Shown piece by piece: positions 37,136-50,472 of a stretch of 64,000 bases of DNA. The translations under genes and the position numbers were made by a program. Every line of letters starts with the position of its first letter. Within the stretch, counting starts at the first letter, position 1. The DNA comes from Ridgeia piscesae (Eukaryota > Annelida > Polychaeta > Sabellida > Siboglinidae), in contig JAODUO010000429.1 in assembly GCA_025642075.2 (NCBI GenBank), positions 222,501 to 286,500 of the forward strand, read 5' to 3'. The notes beneath the pieces were generated by a model. That model was not told the DNA's origin. It saw nothing but the letters and a program-made list of their open reading frames with translations, and did not search any database.

Positions 37136-37417
37136 TGGAAAATCAAGGGAAGAAGAAGAGTCGACTGTTTCAAATGTCCAACTTTCTTTATAACAATATA
37201 ACAAATCAGAATGTGGATGTAAAAGTCTCTGTTATTTTACACCCGGCGTTCCTCCCTTCTTCTTCTCTTCTTCATTCAAATACTGACTTGCCCATTTCCG
37301 GATGTGAGAAGTCTAACAAAGCTTTGTGAGCAGTGTGTGCTTTTAAAATTAACATCCTTTTATCACTGGTCAGAGTCCCTCATTGATTTATTCTGGTAGT
37401 GTACCAGTACTTCAACA

Positions 37418-37443
37418 TATATATATATATATGTATATATATG

Positions 37444-37482
<39 letters not shown>
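37418..37482. repeat. (AT)n microsatellite
   Basis: AT dinucleotide run with ATGTATAT interruptions; a further AT/T-rich stretch follows to about 37550. Confidence 0.9.
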
Positions 37483-37642
37483 GATGTGATTTATACCCAT
37501 GATGAATTTATATATATATATATTTTTTTTATATATATATATTTTTTTGGTTTTTTATGTCCGTGTTTAGTCTTTAGTATATGATTACAGTTTGTTGATT
37601 AATATTGTTGCCATATCTATAAGAAAGCAGATGCCCAGTGAG

Positions 37643-37948
37643 CAGGGCTTTATGCAGGACCAAATTATCCATTTATTGCCAGTCACACATGTTTTGGTGG
37701 ACACGTGGATGTTAACTGTTAAGCCAGTTTACAAACTTTTAAATGTGTCTGGTGACCTAAAATGGACTACAAACACACACCGACACGTGACTACCATTAA
37801 CACTCATTTCTAAGGCATAACTGATGGTTTTGGAAGACTTTCTGTTTTTGCTCCTTAATTTTTTGACACATCCACCCACATTTCTACCCGTCCACAATGG
37901 TTTTACCCATCAAAATGACCGGCGGACAGGTCTCTGCATAAAGCTATG
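37643..37948 (+). mobile_element. MITE, family C, copy 1, flanked by a 65-bp direct repeat
   Basis: Begins CAGGGCTTTATGCAGGACC and ends in the inverse, GGTCTCTGCATAAAGCTATG. The body shares TTGGTGGACACGTGGATGTT, AAATGGACTACAAACACACA, TCTAAGGCATAACTGA and TTTCTACCCGTCCACAATGG with three other copies. It is bordered by about 65-bp direct repeats (37577-37642 and 37960-38022; shared GATTAATATTGTTGCCATA and AAGCAGATGCCCAGTGAG), far longer than a target-site duplication. Confidence 0.85.
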
Positions 37949-38019
37949 CCATGTATAGTTTTATGTATTATTACAGTTTGTGGATTAATATTGTTGCCAT
38001 ACTACGAAAGCAGATGCCC

Positions 38020-38170
38020 AGTGAGAGGTGGACAAAGGAAGAAGAAGAAGACCTAGATTAGGAGGAGATTGAGAGCTGTGGGAGGAGTATCAGTGGAATG
38101 GAAAATGAGAGCAAAACAGGGACGAGAATGGAGACAGTTGGTAGAGAAATTACTGGAAGACAAGTGAGGA
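38020..38170 (+). mobile_element. Possible transposon-derived fragment
   Basis: GAGAGGTGGACAAAGG then basic codons and W-K-M-R-A-K-Q-G-R-E-W-R-Q-L resemble a LINE C-terminal tail (GGQRKR...RxxWR). A stop and a frame shift are present. Weak. Confidence 0.3.
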
Positions 38171-39388
38171 AAAGAAGAGGATTAGGGAGAAAAATAAAAT
38201 TTAGGAAGGGAACCAAGGCTACAATATGACATAAAGAGGTGAACAACAACATATCATGACCACACCTTCTGTAGCGACTGACTGTAGGCGGTGATTGACT
38301 GGATCGATGCTGTTTATTGTCAATACTCAGTGGAACAGTACCGCACACACTTATCTGGGTTACTGTATGTGTAGTTTAATGTGTACATTGATTGATGTTG
38401 AACGTGTTCACTGAACCATGAAACATTGAGCAAGGGTCATTGAAGCATGAAATGATTAACACAAGGTGTAAATACATGTGATACTCGACAGATTGGTGTG
38501 AGGACAAACTGAGACCAACATTGTTTTGGGAATGTGATTTAATGAACTGTACTGTTGCCTGTTAAGACAACCGGGTCAATTGTTGCTAAATTTGTCGTGT
38601 GTTTGTTTATGTTCCATCTGATTTAACAGTTCAAATAAGAATGTGTTAGGCGAAGTGAAATGAAGTTTTTTTTAACTTCTTTGAAAGAATTTGTTTATTA
38701 GATGCTGCTGAAGTCGTGGGAATAAATTCAGTTGAGTGCACCCGTCATTTTTCATGGCACATGACTGCAGGTTTGTTTTACAGGCTGCCTATGAAATTGC
38801 AGCCATGGAATGTGTTTGATATTAGCTAATTTATATCATTAATGACATTCTCCTAAATAAATTTGTTGCTTTTTAATAAGTTGCTATTTACACGAACTGT
38901 GTTTACCTACTACCCTGGTACTTAGGTATTGCCATTTAAACAGATGTGGTGAATGGTCAACCTTGAGTTACATCTGTGACCGTGTCTATGTTGCAGTGTT
39001 AAACATTAGCGATATTCAAACAACAGTAACGCAGGTATGAAACCTAAATCCTGAGTACAGTTACTTGCGTATTTATGATGAAAACTAATGGTGGTGTCAG
39101 AATAAGAAATATTAAATCCCATTGCTAAATTTAAGAATTTGCTTTAGCCACTTAGGATAAGCTGTCATACGCTAATAGCTGAAATTACTAACTGCTATAC
39201 TCTCAGTTGGGTGACTCTTGTCCACTTGTGGGGTCTATGAAGAAAGGTCAAGATACACAGGCCCCCAAATACAGGGTTTGATTGTCACTTGGCAACATGT
39301 AATTTTAGCCACGGAGTCAGTCTTTGTGTGTCCAATTAGTGCAAATGTTTGTTTTGGTACCTGTGGTTAATGTAAACATGTTTATGGT
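38171..39388. other. Non-coding stretch, nothing recognised
   Basis: No exon, RNA gene or repeat family recognised. Confidence 0.45.
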
Positions 39389-39970
39389 CAGAGATGGAGT
39401 AATCGTACTCGTGTACTTGTACGAAGGAAAGTAATCGTACTCGTACTCGAGTACATTACCAAAGTAATCGTACTCACGATTACTTCTCACGATTAATTTT
39501 TTTCATATGAACAGTTGCAAGCAAATATATTACACAGATAAAAATGGCAATATTAGAAGTAATCTAATAAATGTAATAATAATCAAGGTATTCATTTTCT
39601 ATTACTGTTGAGCATTTCAGTTAAATAAATATTCAGTCAGATTTCTCTATTAATTCCTTCTCTTCCCAAAGAAGCAACATCTCACCCTCCTGCTTAGTAC
39701 AAAGTACAAGTTATATTGTGACAGTCCCTGGGAAGCCCTGCAGGAGATAATCATCCCCTAACATCTTGCTTTGTAATTTTAGAAGCCAGGCCTCAGCCCC
39801 ACCTGTACTGTTTGCTCTGTCAGTATGGTGTGAATGACTGGTCATATTTCCAACATCCAGAATCCTGACTGGGTCTGGGCGGTTAGCTGCTAAATCCCTG
39901 TCTATTATGTTTAATTAAGTGCAAACTGTAAACTTGTCTAAATCCACAACCATTCTGTGTTTGTCCCATC

Positions 39971-40790
39971 CAGACATGGGATCAAATACATTGAAATGTA
40001 TTTAAATACAAATATTCTTGAGGGATTACAAATACTTTTTAAATATAAATGTATTTAAATATGAATACTTGTTCATATATTTTTTCAAATACTTTTTATT
40101 TTGTATTACTATGTAGGTAAAAGAAAAGCAACACATATATTGAGACATCTAGTTTATAGGCATAATTAGTGTTTTGCTCATATGATGACAGGCAGACCAG
40201 TGCTAGGGAGTATTGTTATTGCTAACTGCATCACAGTGACAACTGACTGAAAGATGGAAAGGCCAACATATATTGTTTGTATGTTAAGCCAGGAGGTCCA
40301 TAATAATATAACGCCTATGTTGCCCTCAGAAGAGACACTGCTAATCATTGCTAGGATGTTGTGAGGAAGGCTCAACTTCAAAGTCAGCCAGGAAACCAGA
40401 ATAACCTGGTGCCAAATTGAACCATGACTAAAGAACAAAAGGGGATATTGACCTATGGTCACTGTTAGGTCCATCCTCTGGCTCTGAGCAAACACAAGTT
40501 GTGGTCACTGCAGGGCCAGGGGGAAGCCTGCTGTTAAGTGTCTTCATCAGTAATTAGCACTGTTGGGTGAAGTTGCAGAGCATTAAGGTCATCAGTTTGG
40601 CAGGCATTACATGTGACAGTGAAAAAGAAATGTTGATACTGACAATGTATTTCAAAAAAATATTTGAACAAGTCAAATACTTTAGGAAAGTATTTAAATA
40701 CAAATACTTTTAATTCCTAAACATCAGATACAAATATTTTAAAAAGTATTTAAATACTTTCAAATACAAATGTATTTGACCCCATGTCTG
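39971..40790. mobile_element. Nested hAT-like MITE, 820 bp, with 8-bp target duplication
   Basis: Left terminus CAGACATGGGATCAAATACA and right terminus TGTATTTGACCCCATGTCTG are inverted repeats with one mismatch. Subterminal AAATACTTTT/GTATTTAAATAC motifs are repeated at both ends. Flanks GTCCCATC (39963-39970) and GACCCATC (40791-40798) match 7 of 8, as expected for a slightly aged 8-bp duplication. No transposase frame. Confidence 0.8.
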
Positions 40791-41199
40791 GACCCATCTG
40801 ATATACTACTCTTTTGAAGTGTTTTTATTGTAATGTATTTGATCATGTGTATTTGAAAATTTTAAATGCCTCCTATTTGTATTTGATTCAGAAACCATAA
40901 ATTAAATTATTAATCCAGCATTAAATGATTCATCCAATACCTGAGAAAGTCGTCTAATTATTAATAACAATAACACCTGGATAGTGGATAGCAGTAATCA
41001 GTTAGAACATTAGTGACACAACAACATAACAACAATGACACCTAGGGATTCCATGAAAGTCGCCTTTATGTTAGAAACAGGATATTCATTAAAGTAATCA
41101 TGAAAGTAATCATGCTTATATTCTAAAGTAATCGTACTCGTACTCGAGTATATTGTAAAGTAATCGTACTCGAGTACATTTGTTTTCTGAGTACTCGTT

Positions 41200-41346
41200 T
41201 TCATACTCGTACTCGTACTCGTACTCGTACTCGTACTCGTACTCGTACTCGTACTCGTACTCGTACTCGTACTCGTACTCGTACTCGTACTCGTACTCGT
41301 ACTCGTACTCGTACTCGTACTCGTACTCGTACTCGTACTCGTACTC
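41200..41346. repeat. (TACTCG)n satellite array
   Basis: About 24 nearly perfect hexamer units, followed by CATGCATG. The same hexamer occurs as a few copies at both ends of the surrounding transposon, so the array most likely grew from its subterminal repeat. Ser-Tyr and Glu-Tyr frames across it are artefacts. Confidence 0.95.
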
Positions 41347-41410
41347 ATGCATGTTCAAAGTAATCATACTCGTACTCGAGTACATTTGTATTGTACTCAC
41401 TCCATCTCTG

Positions 41411-41755
41411 ACCCGGGTACTGTAAAATATATGGTTATAGGCAAATTATGAATTTGGACCAGTGTCGTAAAAGGTCACCGTTTGCAATTCCTTGATTTTT
41501 AATTTCTGCTGTGTGACAATGGTATGATACCAGTGGACAAATTATGCTAGTCATATCATGAAGTTACATTTAAACTAGCTTACATCTAGCCAAAGAGTCA
41601 CAGATATGGCAGCAGATACAGTGTGTATACCCATTATGGCATTTTGACCTTTCATAACTCGTTTGTTCACACACATGTTCTGTCTGGACTCTGGAGGGGT
41701 TGGTCTCTCTGGTAGGAGAAAAACCTTTGGAATTTCACACACATCAATAATTCAG

Positions 41756-41795
<40 letters not shown>

Positions 41796-42329
41796 TAATG
41801 TTACTATGGTTTCTGAAATGTATGTATTTAAAGCACCTTGAGTAATTTTAACTAGATTTGGTGAGATAACTGTATAATGTATAGTTATTTATGCATAAAA
41901 TGTATAATTATTCATGCATATGTCAGGACGGCAAAGACACAGCAACAGTTCAAAACAGTTCTTAAGGCACATCTTTTTAGATAGCGTTTCTGTGATATGA
42001 TCACATGGACTTTCATCAAATACGATATGCAATTAGTGAAATTATTTTAGAAATAATTAGTAATCTAATTTTAGTACATTTTAGCTATATTATTTAGTTT
42101 TTGTTTACTAGTTAGCATATACTTTTAATTCTTTGTAAGTAAGTAATGCAGTGAATGCTTTATTTTACTATTCATATTGGCCTATATTGTGAATGTTTTT
42201 TTGCTTTAATATGTCATCCAAACCTAACTGATATTTGAACATGCATGTAAAGTGCCTGAGAATAATGATATTGATTTGTGCACTATACAAATAAATGGTA
42301 TTCATTTTATTTTGAAATACATCGCCATC
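41411..42329. other. Non-coding stretch with an (AT)n run
   Basis: An (AT)n microsatellite is at about 41759-41792. No coding exon recognised. Confidence 0.45.
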
Positions 42330-42604
42330 CAGGGCTTTATGCAGGATCAAATTTTTGCCAGTCACCCATTTTTTGGTGGACACGTGGACGTTAACTGCTA
42401 AGCCAGTTTACAAACTTTAAATGTGTCTGATGACCTGAAATGGACTACAAACACACATGGCACCATTTAAACTAATTTCAAGGCATAACTGACAATATCT
42501 ATGATTTTTTTCAAGACTTTTTTGCTCCTTATTTTTTTTTTACTGTCCATCAATATTTCTACCCGTCTAAATGATGGGTGGTTGGGTCTCTCTGCTAAGC
42601 TATG
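42330..42604 (+). mobile_element. MITE, family C, copy 2
   Basis: Starts CAGGGCTTTATGCAGGATC and ends GGTCTCTCTGCTAAGCTATG. The body contains TTTTTTGGTGGACACGTGGA, AAATGGACTACAAACACACA, AAGGCATAACTGACAATATC and TTTCTACCCGTC. More diverged than copy 1. Confidence 0.85.
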
Positions 42605-43568
42605 CCGCCAGCTGATATCAGAGGCGAACAGTCGAAGGAAGTAAATGGACACAGTAGGAGGTGAGTGGACCTAGGCGCTTAGGAGGAGATACAGTTATAA
42701 GTAATTCTCTACGGTAACTTCACTAAGTGCATTAAGAATACAGATGGATTGCGGAAGTGAATCTGGTAGCTGCTTGTTGTGTTGTTAATATATTAGATTT
42801 ATTGCAAGACAGCATTGAATAGGTGGAGGTGTTGTCAGACACTGTGCAGGTGTTGACAGGTCTGGGCCTATGGCATGTCTCACATCAATTATACATGGCA
42901 TTCTTGAAAGTGGCCAGTGATTTATGGGTTGATATATGGCAAGGTGGAGACTGCCCAAGAGTGATCTGGGCCTGTTTGGTGGGTGCATGTACAAGAATAG
43001 GTCAAAGTGTGCAAATTTAGAACTCATGAGTCATGATAGATCATAATGTTGCCAGGTCGGGGATTCGTCTGTGAAAGAGAGATGCACGTGAAAAGGTGGA
43101 CATGTTCTCTGCCAATGACATTGTTTTAGTTCTACTGTGTGTTGCCATGCATTTACGCACACACGCATGCATGATCTGTTGGTATGTAGAGTGCTGAAAC
43201 ATAAATCATAACACTACCAGTGTATCCATTCAACATGTGACAGATCATAATAAAGTTAGAGGCGTAGTTGACTTGAATGCACCATACCGTGTGGTTTTTG
43301 TACTAATCACATGAGATGGATACAAATTACCTTCTTTCCTTTTCATGTATTTTTTCCTAGTAAAAACATCAACAAACACTTATTTTGGACAAGTGAGAAT
43401 GAAGTGGGTAAATTTGAAGACATTACATCTATCAGAATAGACTACCAGGTACAGTACAACAAGTATACTGGATGGTGTGTGTATGTGCATGCATACATGT
43501 GTGTATGTGTACATATGTGTGTACATATATGTACACATGTGTACATGTGTGTGTGTATGTATGTGTGC
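42605..43568. other. Non-coding stretch ending in a GT/AC-rich microsatellite
   Basis: No exon recognised. From about 43476 to 43568 the sequence is a mixed GTGTATGTGCATAC-type dinucleotide array that abuts MITE copy 3. Confidence 0.5.
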
Positions 43569-43858
43569 CATAGCTTTATGCAGAGACCCGTCCACCCATC
43601 ATTTGGATGGGTAAAACCCATTGTGGACGGGTAGAAACATGGGTGGACCGGTGGTCGACGGGTACAAAATGAAGGAGCAATAAGGTCTTCCAAAACCATA
43701 GATATTGTCAGTTATGCCTTAAAAGTGAGTGGTGTCACATGTGTGTTTGTAGTCCATTTCATCAGACACATTTAAAATTTGTAAACTGGCTTAACATTAC
43801 GTTAACATCCACCAAAACATGTTTGACTGGCAATAAGTTGGTCCTGCATAAAGCCCTG
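43569..43858 (-). mobile_element. MITE, family C, copy 3 (inverted)
   Basis: Reverse orientation to the other copies: starts CATAGCTTTATGCAGAGACC on plus and ends GGTCCTGCATAAAGCCCTG. Contains CCATTGTGGACGGGTAGAAA, GTCAGTTATGCCTTA and TGTGTTTGTAGTCCATTTCA. Confidence 0.85.
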
Positions 43859-44339
43859 GACTGTGTGCTGAGCAGAGTATTATGCTTTTGTTAATTTGAG
43901 TTGCATCAGGGTACCAACTCTATTCGTTTCCAATTGCCACAGATGGACACCATGTAGAACACACTGCCAATTTGTGTTGAGTAACCAAAGGGCAACAGCC
44001 CATTCCCCTGCAGAGTTTATAGAGCTAATAAAACCCTCTGTTTGTCTAGTCCCTCTCAGTGTTATGGCCCTGCAGGGGGGTGGGAGGGTAATTAAGTGTG
44101 TGCAGGTGGTTTTTATGTCCCCTCTCAGCAGTCTGTCACAGGATGCAAACCAGGGTTGTCCTGGCTGTAAGGGTGTCATTTCTGTAGACTTCCACCTGGG
44201 GAGTAAGCCCAATGCTGTGTGAAGTTCTATGTCTTTGATATCTTTCCTCCTGATACCAAGTGCTGAATTACCTGATACCTGGGCGTGAAGCACATGGCCA
44301 GGAGACACAGACACTGACCATGTCTAAGGTGGGTGAATG
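43859..44339. other. Non-coding stretch; one unrecognised 144-codon minus frame
   Basis: A minus frame from 44314 to 43880 is open, but I recognise no motif and see no convincing splice context. Treated as chance. Confidence 0.4.
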
Positions 44340-45447
44340 GACCAGACGAGTCTGACACAGCCACACCAGTCTGACACAGCCAGACTGGTCTGACATAGCC
44401 ACACCAGTCTTACACAGCCAGACTGGTCTGACACAGCCAGACTGGTCTGACATAGCCACACCAGTCTTACACAGCCAGACTGGTCTGACACAGCCAGACA
44501 TGTATGACATACCCACACCAGTCTGACACAGCCAGACCGGTCTGACACAGCCAGACAAGTCTGACACAGCTAGACAAGTATGACATACCCACACCAGTCT
44601 GACACAGCCAGACAAGTCTGACACAGCCACACCAGTCTTACACAGCCAGACTGGTCTGACACAGCCAGACAAATCTGACATAGCCACACCAGTCTTACAC
44701 AGCCAGACTGGTCTGACACAGACAGACTGGTCTGACATAGCCACACCAGTCTTACACAGACAGACTGGTCTGACATAGCCACACCAGTCTTACACAGACA
44801 GACTGGTCTGACATAGCCAGATGAGTCTGACACAGCCACACCAGTCTGACACAGCCAGACAAGTCTGAGATAGCCACACCAGTCTTACACAGCCAGACTG
44901 GTCTGACATAGCCAGATGAGTCTGACACAGCCACACCAGTCTGACACAGCCAGACAAGTCTGACATAGCCACACCAGTCTTACACAGACAGACTGGTCTG
45001 ACATAGCCACACCAGTCTTACACAGACAGACTGGTCTGACACAGCCAGATGAGTCTGACACAGCCACACCAGTCTGACACAGCCAGACTGGTCTGACACA
45101 GCCACACCAGTCTTACACAGCCAGACTGGTCTGACACAGCCAGACAAGTCTGACATAGCCACACCAGTCTTACACAGACAGACTGGTCTGACACAGCCAG
45201 ATGAGTCTGACACAGCCACACCAGTCTGACACAGCCAGACTGGTCTGACACAGCCACACCAGTCTTACACAGCCAGACCGGTCTGACACAGCCAGACAAG
45301 TGTGACATAGCCACACCAGTCTTACACAGCCAGACTGGTCTGACACAGCCAGGCAAGTCTGACATAGCCACACCAGTCTTACACAGCCAGACTGGTCTGA
45401 CACAGCCAGACGAGTCTGACATAGCCACACCAGTCTTACACAGCCAT
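44340..45447. repeat. 19-bp minisatellite, about 58 units, with 38/57-bp higher order
   Basis: Basic unit of the type GACTGGTCTGACACAGCCA, with variants GACAAGTCTGACATAGCCA and CACCAGTCTTACACAGCCA arranged in alternating pairs and triplets. Three units are 57 bp, so minus-strand frames stay open with a 19-residue period (Val-Ser-Asp-x-Ser-Gly-Cys-Val-Arg style), in more than one frame. That is the mark of a repeat, not a protein. Confidence 0.95.
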
Positions 45448-45740
45448 ACGCAACTGACAGGGAGATAAAACTGATAGAGGTGTTTGCACAACTTGAGACA
45501 TCATAATGAGAGGCTGCACCTACCGGCCACTGACACAGTTGAAGGATGGACCACTTCCGAGTACATGTCAGTGATCATTTATCCATCACTCAAGGCTCAG
45601 GATCAGCCGGAAGTCTGGCTGACCATGTTTTTCATGAAATTACATTTAAGGTATCACATAGCTACCTCAGTTCAGGTTGCTAAGTTTTATTACAGTTTAG
45701 GATGCGAGGTCATGGGTGTTAATGACAAATAACTTGCCAG

Positions 45741-46019
45741 CAGGGCTTTATGCAGGACCAAATTATTGCCAGTCACACATGTATTGGTGGACACATGGAT
45801 GTTAACTGTTAAGCCAGTTTACAAATTTTAAAATGTGTTTGATGACGTGAAATGGACTACAAAAACACACGTGACACCATTTACACTCACTTCTAAGGCA
45901 TAACTGACAATATATATGGTTTTGGAAGACTTTTCCTCCTTTGTTTTTATACCCATCCACTCATATTTCTACCCGTCCACAATGGTTTTTACCCATCCAA
46001 AAGACGGGTGGACATTATG
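45741..46019 (+). mobile_element. MITE, family C, copy 4, with perfect 8-bp target duplication
   Basis: Starts CAGGGCTTTATGCAGGACC. The right end is shortened to GGACATTATG. Flanked by exact CTTGCCAG copies at 45733-45740 and 46020-46027, which classifies the family as hAT-like. The body is shared with copies 1-3. Confidence 0.9.
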
Positions 46020-46027
46020 CTTGCCAG

Positions 46028-46896
46028 GTAAGTGTGAGGGAAAGTGAGCATCTTGCTTCAAGTAATGTATCAGTAAAAATGCTGACTCAGTTCAAGGTTT
46101 TGTGGCTGTTCCTCAGGTTGTTAAAATTTTAGTATATTTTGTTGTTGAGGCTACAGTACATTTGGTGAAGATGCATTGTCCATAAAACTGTGATTTATAA
46201 GCCCATTTATGTAGTGTATTTGGAAGTAAAACTTTCTTATCTGCAGTGCAACATATTCCAATATGTACAGGAGGGAGGATCTTTGTCTTTCTGACCTAAC
46301 CACAAAAAGTACCCCTTAGAGTAGTCAAACTCAACTTAAATGTATCTTTTCTTATAATGATCTAAATTTAATTAAGAAATAAACGATAAGAACTAATAAT
46401 GATGAGATTATGCAGAACAGCACCATTTGCTTCATGATACATATTAAATGCAAGTGGTGATTACAGTAATGCTTCATAATAATAAACCAAATGCAGACCA
46501 AAACTACTGTTATGATTGATTGGATGTCAGCATTTTAAAATTACAGACAGTGTATTGTGTTGTTGCTACCTGGTGTGATACTTTCTAGTCAGTTAACATT
46601 TGTTTACCACTTCAAAACTGTTTGTTTAACATTTTCACTATCTTAACAATGTAAATGTATCGTTTTTATTAATGTAGCCTTTTGCACACACACACGACAA
46701 TAATTGTATTAGATGGTCAGCTACTGAAATAGTTTACTGTAATTATATAGGCTACAGATCTATGCAATAGGCTACATTAACATTCATTTTATTGCTGCAT
46801 TGTTAAAATGATAACATTAGTGTTTTTTTTCCAAACCTGTTTCACTCACAGTTTCACTCAGTATGGACTTCTGCAGACTGTCTGCCGGATGTATGC
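46028..46896. other. Non-coding stretch, nothing recognised
   Basis: AT-rich; no supported exon, RNA gene or transposon seen. Confidence 0.45.
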
Positions 46897-46908
46897 ATAT
46901 AGTGTGTG

Positions 46909-46940
<32 letters not shown>

Positions 46941-47166
46941 TGATGTGAGTGTGTAGTGTAGTGTGTGAGTGTGTGTGTATTGTATGTGAGTGTGTGTATG
47001 TGAGTGTGTGTATGTGAGTGTGTGTATGTGAGTGTGTATGTGAGTGTGTGTATGTGAGTGTGCATGTGTGTGTGTATGTATGCGTGCATGTATGCATGTG
47101 TGAGAGTGTATGTGAGTGTGTGTGTGTGTGAGTGAGTGTGAGTGAGTGTGAGTGTGAGTGAGTGTA
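46897..47166. repeat. (GTGC)n and GTGAGTGTGTAT-type array
   Basis: Starts with a clean GTGC tetranucleotide run (46905-46941), then a mixed GTGAGTGTGTATGTGA array to 47166. Confidence 0.9.
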
Positions 47167-47814
47167 GAGAGAGAACTGGTGAATGGTAATCAGCTGCACA
47201 TGTTCTGACTACACCAGACAGTTTCTGGCTGAACAGGCTGAGCATATTGGGCCTGGATTCTGATTACCTACAGTCAAAACATCAACACTCAAGAGACAGC
47301 AAACTACCTGGGAGTGGGACCTTCATCTTTGTTCTCACCATGTAACCTGTGGCCCTACTACATTTTACAGTGGCAACAAAACAGTTACAGAACAGTTAAA
47401 ACCCTTTTCCATATCCTAAACGTGCCCTGTCGAACAACCCAGCATCTCTGAGTTAGACTTTGATTAGCTTGCTGTCCCAGCACTGATAGACAACCAGAAT
47501 AATGACAACACTTGATAGGTTTTGTTGCGTTTGGTAGATTGACTAGCACTGGTTCTATTTAGTGCCTGGGGACTTGCATGATCAACTCCGCTAGGGGATG
47601 AACCTTGCTTCCTGCTGTGACTTGTTATGCCAGATTCGACAATACATTTACCATTATCCAGCAGATACAAGGGAAGGCAACTGAGAATGTGTTTCCATAT
47701 ATAATGGAAACTAACTGGGTTCTGGGATATGTCTAGGCATTGACCTATTGCTAAATGTATTACTTCTCACATCTGTCCTTTCATTATAACCTATGATATT
47801 AGGCTGTATATGAT

Positions 47815-47893
47815 TATGTACGTACGTACGTACGCACGCACGCACGCACGTACGTACGTACGTATGCATGCACGCACGCATGCATGCATGCAC
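47815..47893. repeat. (GTAC)/(GCAC)/(GCAT) tetranucleotide array
   Basis: About 80 bp of four-base units switching between GTAC, GCAC and GCAT, fully alternating purine and pyrimidine. Confidence 0.9.
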
Positions 47894-49263
<1,370 letters not shown>

Positions 49264-50156
49264 GTGTGTGTGTTGGAATGTTAGCTGTTTCTTCCTCGCT
49301 TGGGTGTCAAGGGATTCGTCTATGACATTTCAGTGATTAATCTACAGCCTTTGAGAAGAAAAGGATCTCCATGAAGTTTTAGACGTTTTCCCTCATTTAA
49401 TGGCTCTAAGTTAATCATTTTAGTGTTTGCAGTAGATGCTAGAAAACATAAATTTTTTGTTTATGTGTTTTCTGCATTAGTTTCAAAGTCCACAAATCAA
49501 CTAGCGTACATAACAGCTCATATTTATATGCCACTACAACCATATCGTATGATATGTGAACATTCTGTGTTGTCTTATGCATCTGTGTGTGCATGTGCAC
49601 ATGCGTGCATGTACAGTTGTACACGTGCTTGTGTCAATGTGTGTGGTATATGTGTATGCGCATATCTGAAGTTTGGCATTTTTGCTGAGTTTGTGTAATT
49701 CAGTGTTGACGTGAAACCCTATGTAATTTGTAGCACGCAATCTTATTAATGAGACCATTCTGATTACTTCAACATTTCCGTCTGCGACCCCATGGGTGGG
49801 GCCCGTCTCCCAAACATCCGTTTTCTTCATCAGCCACGTTTCCAAAATGAAAGCATCGGTTGTTTATGTAAGACGTGCCTGCGTGGATGTTGAATCGTGT
49901 TATAACTGCAACCTGATGGTGTGGTACTTACTTGGGCTGAGGAAGCTGGAAGGTCACTGGTTCAGTGGGATTCATCCATCGAGCCCTCCCTGGCACACTG
50001 CATTCCTCTTGCTAACTTGTTGATTGGATGTCTTGGGTGGGTAGTCTGAATGTTTTATATGCTCCTTCTAGGCTGTTATTTAATACTTAGGTTTATGTAG
50101 GTTTACTTCTTCTGGTGGCCTTGTTGGTCAGACCTGGTCAGTTGGTTTTATAGAGC
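49264..50156. other. Non-coding stretch, nothing recognised
   Basis: Open frames up to 103 codons exist on minus, but none shows a known motif or good splice context. Confidence 0.4.
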
Positions 50157-50472
50157 ACAGTGGCTCAGGGGTAGAGCTTAGGACTATCAACTAAGAGGAC
50201 CCGGGTTTAAATCCTGTGCTGCGGTGTTAAAACTTTGGGCAAGTTTTTCACTCTACCAGTTCATTCAGCTGTATAAATGAGTACCTGGCTATTGACAGTG
50301 GTGGATATGTGTATGAGCAGCATTCGCATATTAATAGTAGCATATAGCTGAATGCTTCCCAGTGAAGCCGATATGGTGTCTGATTGAACAGGTCTGTCAG
50401 GAAGTGTAAAGCACTTTGAGGAAACATGAGGACTGAATACTGCGCTATATAAGAACTTACCTTTATTTTACC
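50157..50472 (+). mobile_element. tRNA-derived SINE, family B, best-preserved copy
   Basis: CACAGTGGCTCAGGGGTAGAGC (A box) and GGGTTTAAATCCTGTGCTGC (B box) head a body with TTCATTCAGCTGTATAAATG and AACAGGTCTGTCAGG, ending GCGCTATATAAGAACTTACC then T-rich. Two further copies in the window show it is an interspersed repeat. Confidence 0.88.

Larger units (their letters stand above)
39389..41410. mobile_element. Non-autonomous DNA transposon with CAGAGATGGAGT inverted termini, about 2.0 kb
   Basis: Left end CAGAGATGGAGT at 39389-39400 (GGT before it) and right end ACTCCATCTCTG at 41399-41410 (ACC after it) are exact inverted repeats. Inside both ends lie AAAGTAATCGTACTCG and GTACTCGAGTACATT motifs. 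Termini beginning CAG fit the hAT type. I found no 8-bp target duplication and no transposase. A second transposon (39971-40790) is nested inside, and the right subterminal motif has expanded into a TACTCG satellite. Confidence 0.7.

Noticed and set aside
39386..41413. Target-site duplication for the outer transposon
   Set aside because: The 8-bp flanks (TTTATGGT and ACCCGGGT) do not match, so classification rests on the termini only.
43880..44314. 144-codon minus-strand frame
   Set aside because: No recognisable motif, no splice context, and it ends against the minisatellite.
44268..45491. Periodic Cys/Val/Ser protein on the minus strand
   Set aside because: Several overlapping frames are open because three 19-bp units make 57 bp; no start context, splice sites or known domain.
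50157..50235. Second tRNA-like sequence
   Set aside because: Same reasoning: it heads a roughly 315-bp element found three times in the window.
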